Positions 15,843 to 23,865 of a stretch of DNA of 31,272 nt are shown piece after piece (position 1 is the stretch's first letter; each line of letters begins with the position of its first letter). Under the pieces are notes generated by a model. That model saw only the letters and a list, made by a program, of their open reading frames with translations, was not told the origin of the DNA and did no database searches. Position numbers and translations under genes: made by a program. The stretch is from an uncultured Blautia sp. (GTDB taxonomy: Bacteria; Bacillota; Clostridia; Lachnospirales; Lachnospiraceae), in contig CAKRTP010000005.1 of NCBI GenBank assembly GCA_934402155.1, positions 1 to 31,272 of the forward strand, read 5' to 3'.

Positions 15843-16566
15843 TCCTGTATCCTCGTGGTGTTACCATCTTGCCATTAATTTCTCTGGTCTGGGAATTTCC
15901 GATAAATACGGTTGTAAACATATCCACCTGTGTATCACGAAGCTCCCTGAGTGTCATCAGATGATACTCCTCACCTTCCCGTCCGATATTGCAGACAGTT
16001 CCGCAGACCGTCTCCGGGGATTTGTACTGCATCATCAGGTCACAGGCCTTCTGCAGGTAGTCATGACGTTTTTTGCTGGACGGATTATAAAGGCAGATCA
16101 CAAAATCTGCCTGAGATGCTCCGAGAAGTCTGGCCTCAATCTTTTCCCACGGAGTCAGAAGATCACTTAAACTGATCAGACAGAAGTCATGAATAAGTGG
16201 TGCACCAAGCACTGCCGCACCGCCGAGAGCTGCTGTAACTCCCGGAACGATCTCAAGCTCCACATCCGGATAGTTTACTCCGACTTCATACATAAGGCCT
16301 GCCATGCCATAGACGCCCGCATCCCCGCTGCAGATCATGGAAACAACTTTTCCTTTTTTTGCCTCCTCAAATGCCAGAACACAGCGATCCACTTCTTTTT
16401 TCATCGGTGTGGTAAGAAATTCCTTATCCGGAAATGTATCCTTTACAAGATCCACATACACAGTATATCCGATGATCGCATCACTGTCTTTCAATGCTGC
16501 CATAGCAATTCCTGTCATCTGGTCACAGCCTCCCGGCCCGATTCCTACAACATATATTTTATTCAA
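15835..16566 (-). CDS. cbiH: Cobalt-precorrin-3B C17-methyltransferase
   Basis: Methylates C17 and drives ring contraction in the anaerobic pathway. The 243-residue protein belongs to the tetrapyrrole methylase family: KIYVVGIGPGGCDQMT, VSMICSGDAGVYGMAGLMYE, and VPGVTAALGGAAVLGAPL with HDFCLISLSD, typical of CobJ/CbiH. The likely start is TTG at 16566, since GGGAGG (16574-16579) sits 7 nt upstream and the protein then begins directly with the SAM-binding strand. A longer ATG reading from 16593 would begin inside cbiG before this ribosome site. It overlaps the cbiG stop by 8 nt. Also called cobJ. Confidence 0.93.
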   Translation of the reverse strand: MNKIYVVGIGPGGCDQMTGIAMAALKDSDAIIGYTVYVDLVKDTFPDKEFLTTPMKKEVDRCVLAFEEAKKGKVVSMICSGDAGVYGMAGLMYEVGVNYPDVELEIVPGVTAALGGAAVLGAPLIHDFCLISLSDLLTPWEKIEARLLGASQADFVICLYNPSSKKRHDYLQKACDLMMQYKSPETVCGTVCNIGREGEEYHLMTLRELRDTQVDMFTTVFIGNSQTREINGKMVTPRGYRNV

Positions 16567-17650
16567 AACGTACCTCCCATTTCCGGAGTGCAAGGGCTGT
16601 CGTCACACCCTCTCTTCCGGTCTTTTTTCTGATCAGTCTGCCATTGTCTGAACCCAGGACTGCACTTCGCTCACAGACATTCTCCACACCTGTGATGGTC
16701 CTTACAAAAGCAGACGGAGTAAATTCTCCTTCGACATTTTTCAGTTCTTCCTCTGTATAGGTAACAAAAGGAAGCTTCCATTCTTCTGCCAGGGCATTCA
16801 GGCCCGGCTCATCTTTCTTGATGGAAATACTTGCAAGATTTCTGACTGCCTGACGGTAAATATCCGCCTCACTGAGGCAATCCTCTGCTTCTTTTTGGAT
16901 GATGGCAGCTTCTTTGTTCTTCCTGCATCCCATTCCAAGTGTAAGCACCGGCGGCACTACCTGTGTCGTAGACGCAAACGGCAGACAGGATGGATGGATC
17001 GTAACTGCAATACCTGCTCTCGGTACGGTTCCTCCGCCAAGTGGAACTCCGTTGGAATCACACTCAGTCAGCCCCTCCGGAAGAAAACCGTCAAATGGAA
17101 ACTCACTGTAAAAGCCAACCGGTTCACCTGCAAGCAGTGCCGCAGAAACTTCCTTCGCCGCTTTCATGAACAGAATCTCACATCCATTCTTTCTGGCAAA
17201 CACATCGACGGCAAAACGCTTATGAAGATCTGTCGCCGTTGTAACAACCGGCTGTGCATTCAGGATCCGAGCCGTCTCAAGAGTCAGTTCATTCGCTCCT
17301 CCCAGATGTCCTGACAGAAGTGAGATCACAAACTGTCCACACTCATCCACGACCAGAACTGCCGGATCTGATTTCTTGCTGACAACCTGCGGCGCGATGC
17401 TGCGCACTGCAATTCCGCAGGCTCCGACAAAGATAAGCCCGTCATCTCTGTGAAAATGTTCTGCTGTCCAGTTTCCCGTACTTTCAGTGATGGATTCTTC
17501 CAGATATCTGCTTTTTTTGTATAATTCTGTATGATAGCCGCATCTTTCCAATCCCCTCTGCAGTTTCTGTGCAGTCTGAAAACCTGTCAGACTGAAACAG
17601 ATAATGGAGATCCTGCGGCTGCAGGCAGATTTTTTTTCTGCAATATCCAT
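16559..17650 (-). CDS. cbiG: Cobalt-precorrin-5A hydrolase
   Basis: Opens the delta-lactone of cobalt-precorrin-5A and releases the two-carbon fragment as acetaldehyde. The 363-residue protein has the three CbiG regions: N-terminal (ISIICFSLTGFQTAQKL), middle (LIFVGACGIAVRSIAP, VVDECGQFVISLLSGHLGGANELT), and C-terminal (LTLGMGCRKNKEA, SISIKKDEPGLNALAEEW). The ATG at 17650, 4 nt after the cbiF stop, is preferred. It has no good Shine-Dalgarno site, so translation may rely on coupling; in-frame ATGs at 17716 and 17698 inside cbiF are alternatives. Confidence 0.92.
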   Translation of the reverse strand: MDIAEKKSACSRRISIICFSLTGFQTAQKLQRGLERCGYHTELYKKSRYLEESITESTGNWTAEHFHRDDGLIFVGACGIAVRSIAPQVVSKKSDPAVLVVDECGQFVISLLSGHLGGANELTLETARILNAQPVVTTATDLHKRFAVDVFARKNGCEILFMKAAKEVSAALLAGEPVGFYSEFPFDGFLPEGLTECDSNGVPLGGGTVPRAGIAVTIHPSCLPFASTTQVVPPVLTLGMGCRKNKEAAIIQKEAEDCLSEADIYRQAVRNLASISIKKDEPGLNALAEEWKLPFVTYTEEELKNVEGEFTPSAFVRTITGVENVCERSAVLGSDNGRLIRKKTGREGVTTALALRKWEVRFE

Positions 17651-17654
17651 GATC

Positions 17655-18413
17655 TTATTTCGTTGCTTCACGGAATTCTGTCGTAAATCCCGGATCATAG
17701 AGCTTGGAGCGGTCATACTGAGCCGCTTTGACAGAGTCTCCGATGATCATAAGTGCTGTTTTGGTGATATTATTCTCTGCTGCTGTCTGTGCAAGTGTGC
17801 CGACTGTGCAGACAAATTTCTTCTCATCCGGCCAGGTTGCCTTGTAAACGATCGCTGCCGGAGTCTCCTTTGTATATCCGCCCTCGATCAGTCTTCTGCT
17901 CAGTTCCTCAAGCATTCCTGTGCTTAAGAATACAACCATGGTTGCCTGATGTGCTGCAAAGGACTGAATGCTCTCCTTGCTCGGAACAGGAGTACGTCCT
18001 TCCATTCTGGTGATGATCACGCTCTGTGAAATCTCCGGAAGTGTATATTCCAGGTTCAGTGCACTGGCCGCTCCACAGAATGCACTGACTCCAGGACAAT
18101 AATCATAAGCAATTCCTTTTTCATCGAGGATATCCATCTGCTCACGGATCGCACCATAGATGCACGGATCTCCGGTATGAAGACGCACTGTTGTTTTGCC
18201 TTCCGCCTCTGCATTCTCGATGACACTGATCACTTCCTCCAGTGTCATTTTGGCACTGTTGTGGATCGTGCATACGTCCTTACTGTATTCCAGAAGCTGC
18301 GGGTTCACAAGAGATCCTGCATAGATAATGACATCAGCCTCCTCAAGATACTGTTTTCCTCTGACTGTGATAAGGTCCGGTGCTCCCGGTCCTGCTCCTA
18401 CAAAATGAACCAT
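17655..18413 (-). CDS. cbiF: Cobalt-precorrin-4 C11-methyltransferase
   Basis: Methylates C11 of cobalt-precorrin-4 with S-adenosylmethionine. The 252-residue protein matches CbiF/CobM closely: VHFVGAGPGAPDLITVRG, VIIYAGSLVNPQLLEY, VRLHTGDPCIYGAIREQMD, SAFCGAASALNLEYTLPEISQSVIITRMEGRTP (quoted in part from 127 onwards) and the closing KSKLYDPGF-like SKLYDPGFTTEFRE. AAAGGAG stands 8 nt before the ATG. It lies 31 nt after cbiD, the second gene of the operon. Confidence 0.95.
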   Translation of the reverse strand: MVHFVGAGPGAPDLITVRGKQYLEEADVIIYAGSLVNPQLLEYSKDVCTIHNSAKMTLEEVISVIENAEAEGKTTVRLHTGDPCIYGAIREQMDILDEKGIAYDYCPGVSAFCGAASALNLEYTLPEISQSVIITRMEGRTPVPSKESIQSFAAHQATMVVFLSTGMLEELSRRLIEGGYTKETPAAIVYKATWPDEKKFVCTVGTLAQTAAENNITKTALMIIGDSVKAAQYDRSKLYDPGFTTEFREATK

Positions 18414-18444
18414 TATTTTTCTCCTTTTTTCTTCTTGCTTATTT

Positions 18445-19605
18445 CTATCTGATTTTGCCGATCAGCTCTGCTGCATGCTCTGTCTGTCCGAGATAGCCAT
18501 ATTCATTTGAAAAGATCACTGCCCCCAGCAGGATCTGCTGATAGGAACGATGATCCAGATAAAACTGGATCCTGTCTGTGATCTCTTTCATCGTTTCCCT
18601 GAGAATGTGGTTCTCATCGAGGACACGCAATGCCTCGTCTGTGGTGTTGCACTTAAGAATGGATCTGGCGCATGCAAGATCCCCGCCTGCACGGATGGCA
18701 TTGGCACAAAGTACCTCCATACGTGCATCTGCACTGTGTGAATGGGTGTTCATGATTCCTGCCGCAACTTTAACAAATTTGCCGATATGGGAAATAAAAA
18801 GAATTCCCTTCACCCCCATATCAATGGCCATATCAATCGTCTCGCCCACATAATTGCTGCACTTGATATTTTTCTCGAAAGGAAGCTCCATATGCTCCCT
18901 CAGATAATCAGCTCCGTAGTTTCCAGGTGTCACAAGCATATACTTCTCACCCATTGCCGCATGCTGAGACATCTCCACCCGTATACTGTCCACCAGAGCT
19001 TTCTCACTCATAGGTTCCACGATCCCGGAAGTTCCGAGGATCGAGATTCCCCCTGTGATCCCCAGGCGGGGATTGAAAGTCTTTCTTGCTATCTGTTCCC
19101 CCTCCGGTACAGAGATCGTCACTTTGAGTCCGCCCTCATAGTGAAATCTGTCCGCAGTTTCCTCAACTGCCTGCAGGATCATAGCTCTCGGCACAGGATT
19201 GATCGCAGCCTCCCCGATCTTCTGGGAAAGCCCTGGTCTTGTCACTCGTCCGACTCCTGTACCTCCATCTATCACAATACGCTCATCCATATCTGATCGT
19301 ATCTGAAATTTCTCAACTTTTGCATAAACCAGGATTCCATTCGTGGTATCCGGATCGTCTCCCGCATCCTTACGGACTGCACAGCTTGCCGCGTTCTCAT
19401 CCCGCTTCATATCCAGAAGTTCCAGATGAAGAAGAATCCCCTTCGGGGTCATGAGTTCTACTTCCCTGATCTCATCCTCTCCAAAAAGAAGCTCCGCTGC
19501 TCCTCTGGCCGCTCCTGCCGCACAGGAACCAGTTGTATAACCAAAACGTAATTTCTTCTGGTTTCTGATCACATAATAATCTTCGAGTCCGGTTTTATGT
19601 ACCAT
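18445..19605 (-). CDS. cbiD: Cobalt-precorrin-5B C1-methyltransferase
   Basis: Methylates C1 of cobalt-precorrin-5B. The 386-residue protein has the CbiD signature FGYTTGSCAAGAARGA (21-36), then GGTGVGRVTRPGL, INPVPRAMI, and GTSGIVEPMSEKAL. GGAGG precedes the ATG by 6 nt. It is the first gene of the operon. The promoter at 19633-19661 gives a leader of only about 20 nt, so no riboswitch can sit between the promoter and the gene. Confidence 0.96.
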   Translation of the reverse strand: MVHKTGLEDYYVIRNQKKLRFGYTTGSCAAGAARGAAELLFGEDEIREVELMTPKGILLHLELLDMKRDENAASCAVRKDAGDDPDTTNGILVYAKVEKFQIRSDMDERIVIDGGTGVGRVTRPGLSQKIGEAAINPVPRAMILQAVEETADRFHYEGGLKVTISVPEGEQIARKTFNPRLGITGGISILGTSGIVEPMSEKALVDSIRVEMSQHAAMGEKYMLVTPGNYGADYLREHMELPFEKNIKCSNYVGETIDMAIDMGVKGILFISHIGKFVKVAAGIMNTHSHSADARMEVLCANAIRAGGDLACARSILKCNTTDEALRVLDENHILRETMKEITDRIQFYLDHRSYQQILLGAVIFSNEYGYLGQTEHAAELIGKIR

Positions 19606-19632
19606 AAAATTCCTCCTTGTATCTGCCAGTTA

Positions 19633-19661
19633 ATTATATTATTTTGTACAAAAAATGTCAA
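19633..19661 (-). promoter_or_regulatory. Cobalamin operon promoter (perfect consensus)
   Basis: Minus-strand TTGACA (19661-19656) and TATAAT (19638-19633) with a 17-bp spacer: both hexamers and the spacing are ideal. The spacer contains a perfect 12-bp palindrome TTTTGTACAAAA (19642-19653), a candidate repressor site lying between the two hexamers. Confidence 0.85.
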
Positions 19662-19695
19662 CGAATTGCCGTTCCTTTCAGTTAACAGCATCATA

Positions 19696-19725
19696 TCAAA
19701 AAACCGATCTGCAAACAGATCGGTT
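19696..19725 (-). terminator. Terminator of the L,D-transpeptidase gene
   Basis: Perfect 10-bp stem AACCGATCTG/CAGATCGGTT (19702-19711/19716-19725) with a 4-nt loop, running into TTTTTTGA on the minus strand. A's on the other side may let it work in both directions. Confidence 0.9.
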
Positions 19726-19733
19726 CAAAAAAG

Positions 19734-21176
19734 TTAATAAATAATGATCGGATATCCTCCGTCAATAGTGTTATAGATAAGTGCTGCCTGATCCTCCGGA
19801 AGATTGATGCAGCCGTGGCTTCCGGCACCGGATTTGTATCGGTTTCCTCCGAAAGAAGACTGCCAGGAAGCATCATGAAGTCCCTGTCCATATACAAACG
19901 GCATCCAGTAATTTACCTTGACCTTGTATCCATACTCGGTACTTGACAGTTCAAACGGGCTTGCCTTATAGGCGATCGGCCATGCTCCTCTGTAAGTTTC
20001 CCGTTCCTTGGTCGGCGCTCCGCTTACAATATCTGTCTCTGTCACCAGCGCGCCATCCTTGTACAGCCACAGATGCTGATTATCCAGACTGACCTCTATA
20101 TAGCTTCCCGCCAGGTCGTCTGTTCCGTTTCTCTGCATTCCCCGGATACTGTAGACAGGTTCTCTTGAGACTGCCGTACCACTCTTCAGGTCCTCAAGAA
20201 GCTGTGCAAGTTCTCCATCCTGATCGATCCGGAATCCATACTCATTTCCTGAAATCGTCACATCATTGCCGTAAGAGGTATGAAAAGTCCTCGGTACATA
20301 GATCGTGTCGTATGAGTTTGCGAGATTCGAGATCCAGGTCTTTGCTGCCTCCTGATCAATCCCTATGGTCTCGCCATCAATCGTGATCCAGGAAGCGATC
20401 GTCTGGGAATCCAGGATCTCTGTACTGTTTCCAAATGTATAGGTAACTGTCGTGCTTCTGTACTTCCTGAGCTGATCGTTCAGAGCTGTCAGTCTGCCTT
20501 GCATTTCCTCACCGGCAGAAACCGCAGGAAGCTGATAACACTCTGCTCCCATTGTGATCTCTGTTTCATCGTCAAGAAGATGAGAAGTAAAATCTGACTC
20601 AAGTGTCTGGTCCACAAAGCTCAAAAGACGGCTTTCATCAATCTGATCACCCTGTACTTCACTGATCAGTGTAAATTCCTTCTTCTGATCATCATATCTG
20701 ATTGAAGCATCTGTCGAGGCAGTTCGCTCTCTGCTGCCAAAGTGTTCTGCTGCAAGAGCTGTCTTTTCCTGCTCTGCATTTTTGCTGACTTTGTAAGAAA
20801 TGTTTATATTTTGCTGCTCTGCAAAGATCTTACGGTCTGCCTCTCTTTTTTTCTGGAGCGCGACAAGCTGTGTCTCAAGATCATTCTCATCCAGACTGTA
20901 ACCCAGATCTTTAAGTGTCAGACTGTAAACATCCGTGCCATTTTCTTTGAATATTATTTTTTTGTTCTGAAAAGCTGACGCGATCTTCTGTTTCGCGTCC
21001 TCCACTCCCAGTCTCGATACATCCAGCCCGTAAATTGAGATTTTACGTCCCAGAGTATTCGTATCTGCGATGTGGATGTATGCGAAAAATCCTATCACTA
21101 AAGCAGCTGCCGCACCAATGCATACCCCCAGAATAATCTTCAGTGTCTTTTTGCTGATCTTCTTTCCTTCACTCAT
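19734..21176 (-). CDS. L,D-transpeptidase with peptidoglycan-binding domain
   Basis: Extracytoplasmic cell-wall enzyme that probably forms 3-3 peptide cross-links or attaches groups to peptidoglycan. The 480-residue protein has a cytoplasmic Lys-rich start, one transmembrane segment (about 11-34, IILGVCIGAAAALVIGFFAY) and a long extracellular part with a YkuD-associated binding domain (about 60-340). The YkuD catalytic domain (about 355-480) ends with SHGCINLPED; Cys456 is the nucleophile. It therefore stays membrane-anchored. GGGGAA lies about 10 nt before the ATG. A TATAAT (21238-21233) is visible upstream, with no good -35. It stands between the cobalamin operon and a divergent rRNA/tRNA modification gene. 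Confidence 0.93.
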   Translation of the reverse strand: MSEGKKISKKTLKIILGVCIGAAAALVIGFFAYIHIADTNTLGRKISIYGLDVSRLGVEDAKQKIASAFQNKKIIFKENGTDVYSLTLKDLGYSLDENDLETQLVALQKKREADRKIFAEQQNINISYKVSKNAEQEKTALAAEHFGSRERTASTDASIRYDDQKKEFTLISEVQGDQIDESRLLSFVDQTLESDFTSHLLDDETEITMGAECYQLPAVSAGEEMQGRLTALNDQLRKYRSTTVTYTFGNSTEILDSQTIASWITIDGETIGIDQEAAKTWISNLANSYDTIYVPRTFHTSYGNDVTISGNEYGFRIDQDGELAQLLEDLKSGTAVSREPVYSIRGMQRNGTDDLAGSYIEVSLDNQHLWLYKDGALVTETDIVSGAPTKERETYRGAWPIAYKASPFELSSTEYGYKVKVNYWMPFVYGQGLHDASWQSSFGGNRYKSGAGSHGCINLPEDQAALIYNTIDGGYPIIIY

Positions 21177-21302
21177 TTATCTCATTCCCCTGATCTTATG
21201 TATTCCCAGCTTATGTAATAATTTTCCTTTTTATTATAACGGTCAGATACTGTTGCTCTGTAATAATAAGTTGCCTTTCCCGATCACCTGTGAACTTCTC
21301 TA

Positions 21303-21331
21303 TTGTCACATTCGCAGAATTATACTAGAAT
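21303..21331 (+). promoter_or_regulatory. Promoter of the RluA-type gene
   Basis: TTGTCA (21303-21308) and TAGAAT (21326-21331) with a 17-bp spacer, about 40 nt before the start codon. Confidence 0.55.
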
Positions 21332-21369
21332 ACCTGTTAGAATTAATTTCAGCCGAACGGAGAATATAT

Positions 21370-22257
21370 ATGGACAGAATTTTGACTTACACTATAACTC
21401 CGCAGGAATCCGGAATGTCTGTTCTTGAATTTCTGCGGTCAAAAGGTTTTTCCCGACACATCCTGACTTCCATGAAACCTGACAAGGAGGCACTTCTTGC
21501 AGATGGAATGCGGATCGGAGGACGAGGCCTCCTGAAGGAAGGCACTGTTTTTCGTGTACGCATCAGGGAAACAGGGGATACCGAGGGCATCGTTCCCACT
21601 CCTCTGCCTCTCTCGGTTCTCTATGAAGATGAAGATATCCTTGTTCTGAACAAACCCTCTGATATGCCTGTACATCCTTCTATTGGAAACTATACGAATA
21701 CGCTGGCAAATGCTGCTGCTTTTTATTTTCAGGAAAAGGGAGAATTCTGCCCGTTTCGCTGCATCAACCGTCTGGATCGGGATACTTCCGGAGCTCTGAT
21801 CCTTGCCAAAAATGTACTCAGTGCTGCGATCCTCTCTGCACAGATGAGAAACCGTGAGATCCGACGTACTTACCTGGCAGTGGTCTGCGGCATCACCCCG
21901 CCGTCAGGAACTGTCTCTGCTCCCATCGGACGTGTCTCGGATTCTGTGATCCAGCGGCAGGTCGACCCGGAACATGGAGAATATGCAGTCACACACTATG
22001 AACGTCTTACTTCCCGAAATGACCATTCCCTTCTGGAAATTCACCTCGAAACAGGACGCACCCACCAGATCCGGGTTCATATGGGACATATCGGACATCC
22101 GCTTCCGGCCGATTATCTGTACCATCCTGTATATGACCGCTTTAGCCGTCAGCCGCTTCATTCTTTTCAGCTGGATTTCCGACACCCGCTGACCAGAGAG
22201 CAGCTTTGTTTTACTGCCCCTGTACCAGAGGACATGGCCGGCTCATTTCTCAATTGA
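21370..22257 (+). CDS. RluA-family pseudouridine synthase
   Basis: Isomerises uridine to pseudouridine in rRNA or tRNA. The 295-residue protein has an N-terminal S4-like region (about 14-66: GMSVLEFLRSKGFSRHILTS) and the catalytic domain. Asp136 in CINRLDRDTSGALILAKN is the expected nucleophile. ILVLNKPSDMPVHPS and the closing LETGRTHQIRVHMGHIGHPL also fit RluC/RluD. The ATG at 21370 is chosen because GGAGA lies 7 nt upstream; a much longer in-frame reading (from 21070) would run backwards through the divergent transpeptidase gene. The exact target uridine cannot be told from sequence. Confidence 0.92.
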   Translation: MDRILTYTITPQESGMSVLEFLRSKGFSRHILTSMKPDKEALLADGMRIGGRGLLKEGTVFRVRIRETGDTEGIVPTPLPLSVLYEDEDILVLNKPSDMPVHPSIGNYTNTLANAAAFYFQEKGEFCPFRCINRLDRDTSGALILAKNVLSAAILSAQMRNREIRRTYLAVVCGITPPSGTVSAPIGRVSDSVIQRQVDPEHGEYAVTHYERLTSRNDHSLLEIHLETGRTHQIRVHMGHIGHPLPADYLYHPVYDRFSRQPLHSFQLDFRHPLTREQLCFTAPVPEDMAGSFLN

Positions 22258-22280
22258 CGTTTCATGTAAAGTTTAAGGCA

Positions 22281-22331
22281 AAAAAGTCATTTCCCCGCTG
22301 TCCCTTATACAGTCGTGAGAAATGACTTTTT
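22281..22331. terminator. Bidirectional terminator between the RluA-type gene and coaX
   Basis: Perfect 13-bp stem AAAAAGTCATTTC/GAAATGACTTTTT (22281-22293/22319-22331), with an inner CTGT/ACAG. The A and T runs are part of the stem, so it works for both converging genes. Confidence 0.88.
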
Positions 22332-22336
22332 ATTTC

Positions 22337-23101
22337 TTATTTATTCTTGTCATAGACGATCTGAAGTCCCTTGAGGAGCAGATCTCCATCCAGGATCATC
22401 TCGCGTTTACAGTGAGGAATGATCTTTTTTGACATTCCACCAGTTGCGATCACTGTAACCTTCTGTCCAAGTTCTTCTTCAATCCGGTCTACGATACCGT
22501 CTACTGCAGCTGCATTTCCATAAAGGATCCCGCTCTTCATACAGTCTACCGTATTTCTTCCGATGAGTCTCTTTGGCTCCTCGATACTGATACCGCTGAG
22601 TTGAGAAGCTCTGGAAGTCAGCGCGTCCAGTGAAATTCTGACTCCCGGAAGAATCATTCCGCCAATATAGCGTTTTTTGTCGTCCACGACAGAAATTGTC
22701 GTTGCCGTTCCCATATCCACAATGACCAGTGGTACAGGATACTGTGCCAGCGCCGCCACTGCATCGGCAACACGGTCAGCCCCCATTTCCCCCGGATTAT
22801 CAAGAGTGATATTAAGTCCTGTCCTGACTCCCGGTCCCAGAATCATAGGCTCTTTTTTGAGGATTTTTTCAACTGCAAGTTTCACTGCATTGGTGATCTG
22901 CGGAACTACAGAAGAAATGATCGATCCCTCAATATCTGAACGTTTGATATGATGAATATCTATGATCGTCTTGAGGTCGATCGCATATTCCAGTTCCGTC
23001 TTTGTATGATTCGTGGAAATCCTCTCAATAAAATAAATTTTCTTTTCTTCAATACAGCCAACTACAATGTTGGTGTTTCCGATATCAATGGCTAAAATCA
23101 T
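22337..23101 (-). CDS. coaX: Type III pantothenate kinase
   Basis: Phosphorylates pantothenate, the first step of coenzyme A synthesis. The 254-residue protein starts with the ASKHA-fold phosphate motif LAIDIGNTNIVVG. It has GADRVADAVAA (the pantothenate/phosphate region), VDMGTATTISVVD and IGGMILPGVRISLDAL, all typical of CoaX. The ATG at 23101 is preferred to one three codons earlier (23110), because AGGA then has normal spacing and the protein begins at the usual position. It is the last gene of a coaBC - S component - coaX operon. Confidence 0.94.
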   Translation of the reverse strand: MILAIDIGNTNIVVGCIEEKKIYFIERISTNHTKTELEYAIDLKTIIDIHHIKRSDIEGSIISSVVPQITNAVKLAVEKILKKEPMILGPGVRTGLNITLDNPGEMGADRVADAVAALAQYPVPLVIVDMGTATTISVVDDKKRYIGGMILPGVRISLDALTSRASQLSGISIEEPKRLIGRNTVDCMKSGILYGNAAAVDGIVDRIEEELGQKVTVIATGGMSKKIIPHCKREMILDGDLLLKGLQIVYDKNK

Positions 23102-23127
23102 ATTTCTCATTCCTGTCTGTATGCTTT

Positions 23128-23769
23128 TTATGCGGCAGTGTCAGGTTTTGCAATCTGAGATGCCGGCGGGATCAGATGCGCTTTGGAAAGTGCAGTTCCC
23201 ACTGCTGCTGTGATGACTGTTGAAGAAATCATCTCACAGATTGCGTTAACGCCTACCATCATGCAGCATCCGATGATTATATTTCTTCCACCCATCAGAT
23301 TCCGGACTACTTCTGTATTTCCGAACATCAGGATCAGTGCACTCATAAAGAACAAAGTATTCAGGAATGCGGAAAAGAATCCTGTTACGGCACAGGACGC
23401 ATATACATTCGTTTTCTTTCTCATTCCTCTGTAAATGCAGCCGATCAGAAATCCGTCAAGAATACGTGGTACAAAACACTGAACCGCACTTAAAAACGGA
23501 TTGATCTGAAACAGTGCTGCTCCCAGCGCACTGGTACCGCCAATTCCCATTGCCTGCAGAAAACTGGTCAGTCCGAAAACTGCTCCGGCTACTGCTCCGC
23601 CTGTTGGTCCGAGGACGACCGCACAGATTGCCACCGGAATGACATTAAAAGTAATTGCCAGAGGTCCTATATTCAGATATCCAAGTGGTGTATACGCCAT
23701 CAGAAAGAGGATGCCTGCCATCAGACCAAGAATTGTCAGCTGTGATGTGGTGAATTTGTTGCTTTTCAT
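23128..23769 (-). CDS. ECF transporter S component, probably for pantothenate
   Basis: Membrane substrate-binding subunit of an energy-coupling-factor transporter; it would work with the shared EcfA/A'/T module, which is not in the window. The 213-residue protein has five or six hydrophobic segments, a TTSQLTILGLMAGILFLMAY start and the LGPTGGAVAGAVFGLTSFLQA loop common in S components. The ATG at 23769 follows AAGGAGG. Lying between coaBC and coaX makes pantothenate the most likely substrate (PanT-like); this rests on context more than on a specificity motif. Confidence 0.85.
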   Translation of the reverse strand: MKSNKFTTSQLTILGLMAGILFLMAYTPLGYLNIGPLAITFNVIPVAICAVVLGPTGGAVAGAVFGLTSFLQAMGIGGTSALGAALFQINPFLSAVQCFVPRILDGFLIGCIYRGMRKKTNVYASCAVTGFFSAFLNTLFFMSALILMFGNTEVVRNLMGGRNIIIGCCMMVGVNAICEMISSTVITAAVGTALSKAHLIPPASQIAKPDTAA

Positions 23770-23865
23770 ATTTTTCCTCCTTGTTATCGTTCCCTCTTCA
23801 GGGGATACAATACGGTACGGAACTGCGGGCATGTAACTTTATTTACCCGCTTCCTGGTGAACGGG

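Noticed and set aside
21070..21369. A 100-residue N-terminal extension of the RluA-type protein with hydrophobic segments
   Set aside because: It runs back through the start of the divergent transpeptidase gene and both promoters. The ribosome site and family homology begin at 21370.
23770..23865. Possible terminator or attenuator between coaBC and the S-component gene (ACCCG/CGGGT hairpin)
   Set aside because: The stem is only about 5 bp and no T run follows, so it is too weak to call.
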